Position numbers and translations under genes: made by a program. This document shows positions 60,958-64,000 of a stretch of 64,000 nt of DNA, piece by piece (position 1 is the stretch's first letter; the number at the start of each line of letters is the position of its first letter). The stretch comes from Pseudomonas allokribbensis (GTDB lineage Bacteria; Pseudomonadota; Gammaproteobacteria; Pseudomonadales; Pseudomonadaceae), in the NCBI RefSeq assembly GCF_014863605.1, contig NZ_CP062252.1:6501028-6565027 (forward strand), written 5' to 3'. Below the pieces are notes generated by a model that ran no database searches, was not told the DNA's origin, and saw only the letters and a program-made list of their open reading frames with translations.

Positions 60958-62640
60958 TTACGCCTCGGCTTTTTTCGTCGCCGCTTCGATCTTACGCGTG
61001 ATGTACCACTGTTGAGCAATCGACAGGCAGTTGTTCACAACCCAGTACAGCACCAGACCAGCCGGGAACCACAGGAAGAAGAACGTGAAGATGATTGGCA
61101 TCATTTTCATGACCTTGGCCTGCATCGGATCCGGAGGAGTCGGGTTCAGACGTTGCTGGATGAACATGGTCGCGCCCATGATGATCGGCAGGATGAAGAA
61201 CGGATCCTTGATCGACAGGTCGGTAATCCACAGCATGAACGGCGCCTGGCGCATTTCCACGCTTTCCAGCAGAACCCAGTACAGCGAAAGGAAAACCGGC
61301 ATCTGCACCAGGATCGGCAAGCAGCCACCCAGCGGATTGATCTTCTCTTTCTTGTACAGCTCCATCATGGCTTGCGACATTTTCTGCCGGTCATCGCCAT
61401 GTTGCTCTTTCAGTGCAGCCAGTTTCGGAGCCACGGCACGCATGCGGGCCATCGACTTGTAGCTGGCGGCCGACAGAGGGAAGAAAATCCCCTTGATCAG
61501 CATGGTCAGGAAGATGATCGACCAGCCCCAGTTGCCGACGATGGCGTGGATATGTTGCAGCAGCCAGAAGATTGGCTGGGCAATGAACCACAGAATGCCG
61601 TAGTCGACGGTCAGTTCCAGACCTGGGGACAACTCTTTCAGCACAGCCTGGCTTTTCGGACCTGCGTACAGAACAGCGCTGGTCTCGACTTTTGCACCCG
61701 GTGCAGCGGTCAACGAAGGACCGGTGTAACCGATGATGTAGTTGCCTTTGCTGTCTTTACGGGTCTGAACGACGTTGTTTTCGCCCTTCGGAGCAACCCA
61801 TGCAGTCACGAAGTAGTGTTGCAGCCAGGCTACCCAGCCACCGGTGACGGTTTCCTTGAGCTGACCTTTGTCCATGTCCTTCATGGACACTTTCTTGTAC
61901 GGCTCGGAACTTGTCCACAGGGCGGCGCCCAGGTAAGTCGCGGTGCCGGTAGCAGTGGTCGACGATGGATCTGCGCTTGCATCGCGTTTCAGCTGGGCAA
62001 ACATCGAACCGGACCAAGGCTGAGCGCTCTGGTTGTCGATCAGATAAGTGACGGTCACGTCATACAGGCCACGTTTCAGGGTGAAACGCTTGATGTAGTT
62101 GACGCCGTCTTTGCTGAACTTCAGGTCGACGACCAATTGGTCCTGACCGTCAGCAAGTTGATAAGTCTTCTTCTCCGAGGAGTAGATCGGGCGACCGGCC
62201 GGGCTTGCGTCCGGACCGTTGGTGCCGATCAGACCGCTTTGCGCCAGATAAGTACGTTCGCCGCCGTTGTCGAACAGCTGGAACGGAACGTCCGGACGAT
62301 CCTGACGACGTGGATACAGAGGCAAGGTCAGTTGAGCAACATCGCCACCCTGTGGATCGATCGACAGATCGAGCACGTCGGTTTTGATCTGGATCAGATC
62401 CTTGCTGGCGGCGACCGGCGTTTCGGCAGGTGCGCTGGTATCGCTTGCGGCGCGCGGAATATCGTCACTGGCGGCAGCGTTATTGCCAGTGGCGGTGTCC
62501 GGCAAACCGGATGTAGTCGTACTGGAAGCAACATTCTGAGTCGGCAGGGCAGCCTGACCATAGTCCTGGTTCCATTTAAGAACCATGACGTAGGACACGA
62601 TTGCCAGGGCGACGATCAGGATCGTGCGTTTGATATCCAT
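60958..62640 (-). CDS. yidC: Membrane protein insertase YidC
   Basis: 560 aa. N-terminal helix (KRTILIVALAIVSYVMVLKW), a Ser/Thr/Ala-rich linker, a large periplasmic domain (about 75-340), and a C-terminal five-helix insertase core with the NWGWSIIFLTMLIKGIFFPL block and the hydrophilic groove Arg (in YKSMARMR). Inserts proteins such as AtpE into the inner membrane. Confidence 0.97.
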   Translation of the reverse strand: MDIKRTILIVALAIVSYVMVLKWNQDYGQAALPTQNVASSTTTSGLPDTATGNNAAASDDIPRAASDTSAPAETPVAASKDLIQIKTDVLDLSIDPQGGDVAQLTLPLYPRRQDRPDVPFQLFDNGGERTYLAQSGLIGTNGPDASPAGRPIYSSEKKTYQLADGQDQLVVDLKFSKDGVNYIKRFTLKRGLYDVTVTYLIDNQSAQPWSGSMFAQLKRDASADPSSTTATGTATYLGAALWTSSEPYKKVSMKDMDKGQLKETVTGGWVAWLQHYFVTAWVAPKGENNVVQTRKDSKGNYIIGYTGPSLTAAPGAKVETSAVLYAGPKSQAVLKELSPGLELTVDYGILWFIAQPIFWLLQHIHAIVGNWGWSIIFLTMLIKGIFFPLSAASYKSMARMRAVAPKLAALKEQHGDDRQKMSQAMMELYKKEKINPLGGCLPILVQMPVFLSLYWVLLESVEMRQAPFMLWITDLSIKDPFFILPIIMGATMFIQQRLNPTPPDPMQAKVMKMMPIIFTFFFLWFPAGLVLYWVVNNCLSIAQQWYITRKIEAATKKAEA

Positions 62641-62642
62641 GA

Positions 62643-62888
62643 TTACTCGGCCATCGAAGAAGAACGGGAGGTAGGGATAGGTGGAACCGGGTCATAACCA
62701 CCGGGATTCCACGGATGACAGCGACCTAAACGACGAAAGGTCAGCCAGCCACCGCGCAGAAGGCCATGATTTTCGATGGCTTCATACGCGTAGCAAGAAC
62801 AACTGGGGTAGAAACGACAGTGACTGGCCATCAAGGGACTAATGGCGTAGCGATAAAACTGGATCGGAACGAGTGCCAGTTTACGCAT
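62643..62888 (-). CDS. yidD: Membrane protein insertion efficiency factor YidD
   Basis: 81 aa. The YidD signature is [20 protein letters not shown] followed by [15 protein letters not shown]. Peripheral membrane protein that assists YidC. It overlaps rnpA by 8 bases and is 2 bases from yidC. Confidence 0.94.
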   Translation of the reverse strand: MRKLALVPIQFYRYAISPLMASHCRFYPSCSCYAYEAIENHGLLRGGWLTFRRLGRCHPWNPGGYDPVPPIPTSRSSSMAE

Positions 62889-63282
62889 CTGGACTGTCTA
62901 CCCCTACAGTTTCGGTTTTGACTGCTGGTACCGGCTTGTTGCGTGCCAGACGTTTCCAGAGTTTGCCGAAATGCTGAATCAATTCGGGGTTTTCTACGTC
63001 ACCCAAACCTTTGCGCGCGACGATAACGATGTCCCAGCCGACCAGTGAATCCTGGTGCAGGCGAAACGATTCGCGCATCAGACGTTTGAGGCGATTGCGC
63101 TCAACGGAGAGCTTTACGCTCTTTTTCCCGATAACCAGCCCGAGACGGGGGTGATCGAGGTCGTTGTTGCGCGCAAGGAGCAGGAGATTTTTCCCCGGAA
63201 CCTTGCCGGTAGGGGAGTCAAAGACTGCCTTGAAATGCCGAGGAGTAAGCAGACGCTTTTCCCGACTGAAGTCCTGACTCAC
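62881..63282 (-). CDS. rnpA: Ribonuclease P protein component
   Basis: 133 aa. The RNR motif is [16 protein letters not shown] (about 55-70). Assists the catalytic RNA in 5' tRNA maturation. The GTG at 63282 gives the family N-terminus [23 protein letters not shown]. The GGAGG directly touches the start, which is unusually close, so coupling to rpmH (stop 16 bases upstream) may help. The longer open frame through rpmH is rejected. Confidence 0.9.
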   Translation of the reverse strand: MSQDFSREKRLLTPRHFKAVFDSPTGKVPGKNLLLLARNNDLDHPRLGLVIGKKSVKLSVERNRLKRLMRESFRLHQDSLVGWDIVIVARKGLGDVENPELIQHFGKLWKRLARNKPVPAVKTETVGVDSPDA

Positions 63283-63298
63283 CTCCAGTGCCGGATTA

Positions 63299-63433
63299 TC
63301 AAACTGCCAGACGTGCGCGGCCTTTGGCGCGACGACGCGACAGTACGGCACGGCCGTTCTTGGTAGCCATGCGAGCACGGAAACCGTGGGTACGAGCGCG
63401 TTTGATAGTGCTTGGTTGGAAAGTACGTTTCAT
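63299..63433 (-). CDS. rpmH: Ribosomal protein bL34
   Basis: 44 aa, [20 protein letters not shown] at the start and ending RLAV. The basic, Arg/Lys-rich sequence is diagnostic of L34. First gene of rpmH-rnpA-yidD-yidC, read from a promoter at 63494-63522. It is the classical boundary of the Pseudomonas oriC region. Confidence 0.97.
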   Translation of the reverse strand: MKRTFQPSTIKRARTHGFRARMATKNGRAVLSRRRAKGRARLAV

Positions 63434-63493
63434 GTCGTGTTACCTGGTTCGTCCACAACGGGCCGGAATGGCCCCCGTTTTAAGAGACCGGGG

Positions 63494-63522
63494 ATTCTAG
63501 AGAAAGCAAGCCAATAGGTCAA
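63494..63522 (-). promoter_or_regulatory. Sigma70 promoter of rpmH
   Basis: On the coding strand TTGACC and TAGAAT are separated by 17 bases, close to consensus. The leader then contains a GGGCC/GGCCC hairpin (about 63460-63475) before the rpmH start. Confidence 0.8.
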
Positions 63523-63584
63523 TTTCCAACCAACGTTTCCTTATAAATAGATCTCCAGAGCTGTCAGCTCGTGAATTCCGTCCA

Positions 63585-63933
63585 GCCAGATATAAAAATA
63601 AAGAAGCGAAGTATTTAAAGCTTTTCTGTAAAGCTTATAAAAGCTAGGCCCGGCCTCATCTGTGGATAACTGACTCGAGGCCTTGTTTTCAGCACTGTAC
63701 AGAGAATGACAACTACAGTGGAAAACCGTGTTCAGCCTGTGCTGCGCTATCGGATAACCTGTGGGTGGAAACGGTGTTTATCCACAGGCTGGTTATCCAC
63801 CGGGTTCGACCCCCAGTTGTCCAGTGTGCTCAGATGGGGTTATCCACAGAGCTTATTCACACACCGTTGGTCGCTTTTTCACCGGATAAGGCATTGATAA
63901 ATCATGTCCACCGGACAACCTGCATGTGGATAA
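63585..63933. other. oriC: Chromosomal replication origin region (oriC) between rpmH and dnaA
   Basis: Exact DnaA boxes (TTATCCACA in either direction) occur at 63661-63669, 63778-63786, 63840-63848 and 63925-63933. TTATTCACA is at 63853-63861 and a one-mismatch box at 63793-63801. An A/T-rich tract (63588-63645) precedes them and can serve as unwinding element. No gene is supported between rpmH and the window end. Confidence 0.88.
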
Positions 63934-63988
63934 GTGGACGGCTGGCCGCTACAATGGCCGCTTGTTTTTGCCTCACCGGCTTTCAAAT

Positions 63989-64000
63989 TAGGGGATTTCC
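63989..64000 (+). promoter_or_regulatory. Ribosome-binding site in front of dnaA (gene starts beyond the window)
   Basis: TAGGGGA at 63989-63995 stands 5 bases before the window edge. In Pseudomonas dnaA follows rpmH/oriC in this direction, so its start codon is expected at or just after base 64001. None of its coding sequence is visible. Confidence 0.55.

Noticed and set aside
63706..63897. 63-codon open frame in the oriC region
   Set aside because: It runs through the DnaA boxes with no coding signature.

Overview
This window is a chromosomal segment of a fluorescent Pseudomonas, most like the P. fluorescens group. It is GC-rich, and its right end carries the standard Pseudomonas origin block (atpIBEFHAGDC, parAB, rsmG, mnmG, mnmE, yidC, yidD, rnpA, rpmH). 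It stops directly in front of where dnaA should start. The last 350 bp hold a dense set of DnaA boxes, so the window is the left flank of oriC. No tRNA, rRNA, IS element, prophage or CRISPR array was seen.

Layout from left to right. (1) 1-1380: end of a cardiolipin-synthase-like gene and cfa. (2) 1558-7515: a four-gene operon of three SPFH/HflKC-like membrane proteins, one with an 18-histidine N-terminal tail, and a P1B-type ATPase resembling the Zn/Cu importer HmtA. A Zur-like box precedes the operon and a perfect parS site lies inside one gene. (3) 7.7-13.7 kb: lpd3, an Lrp-type regulator, a LysE-type exporter, and two uncharacterised exported proteins. (4) 13.8-28.9 kb: the common polysaccharide antigen (A-band, D-rhamnan) O-antigen locus. 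It comprises rmd-gmd-wbpW-wzm-wzt-wbpX-wbpY-wbpZ on the plus strand and a divergent five-gene operon (two glycosyltransferases, two methyltransferases, one acyltransferase). (5) 28.9-32.6 kb: a LysR regulator, a GST and a three-part flavin/2Fe-2S fusion. (6) 32.8-38.0 kb: an aotJQMOP-like amino-acid ABC transporter with an RpiR regulator. (7) 38.1-42.8 kb: a compact hutU-hutH-hutT histidine operon with a sigma54 promoter and a HutC-type operator. (8) 43.2-47.3 kb: glmS-glmR and glmU. (9) 47.4-54.6 kb: the F1Fo ATP synthase operon. (10) 54.7-64 kb: parB, parA, rsmG, mnmG, mnmE, yidC, yidD, rnpA, rpmH and oriC.

How the genes work together. Many genes on the minus strand run away from oriC and so are co-directional with the fork, notably everything from 38 kb to 63.4 kb. 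The O-antigen and amino-acid transporter blocks on the plus strand are head-on. The O-antigen locus contains nucleotide-sugar synthesis (WbpW to Gmd to Rmd), polymerisation (WbpX/Y/Z), ABC export (Wzm/Wzt) and a probable chain-end modification module. The origin side is housekeeping, with ParA/ParB encoded near oriC and one parS about 59 kb away.

The most interesting signals are: the putative Zur-controlled SPFH/HmtA metal-uptake operon; the parS embedded in a start region; a strong excess of exact DnaA boxes spread through coding sequence over the last about 20 kb; a second origin-like cluster in front of mnmG; and the layered sigma54/operator/Hfq-Crc signals of the hut operon. All matches to families and regulatory consensus sequences are from reading and memory; no searches were run.
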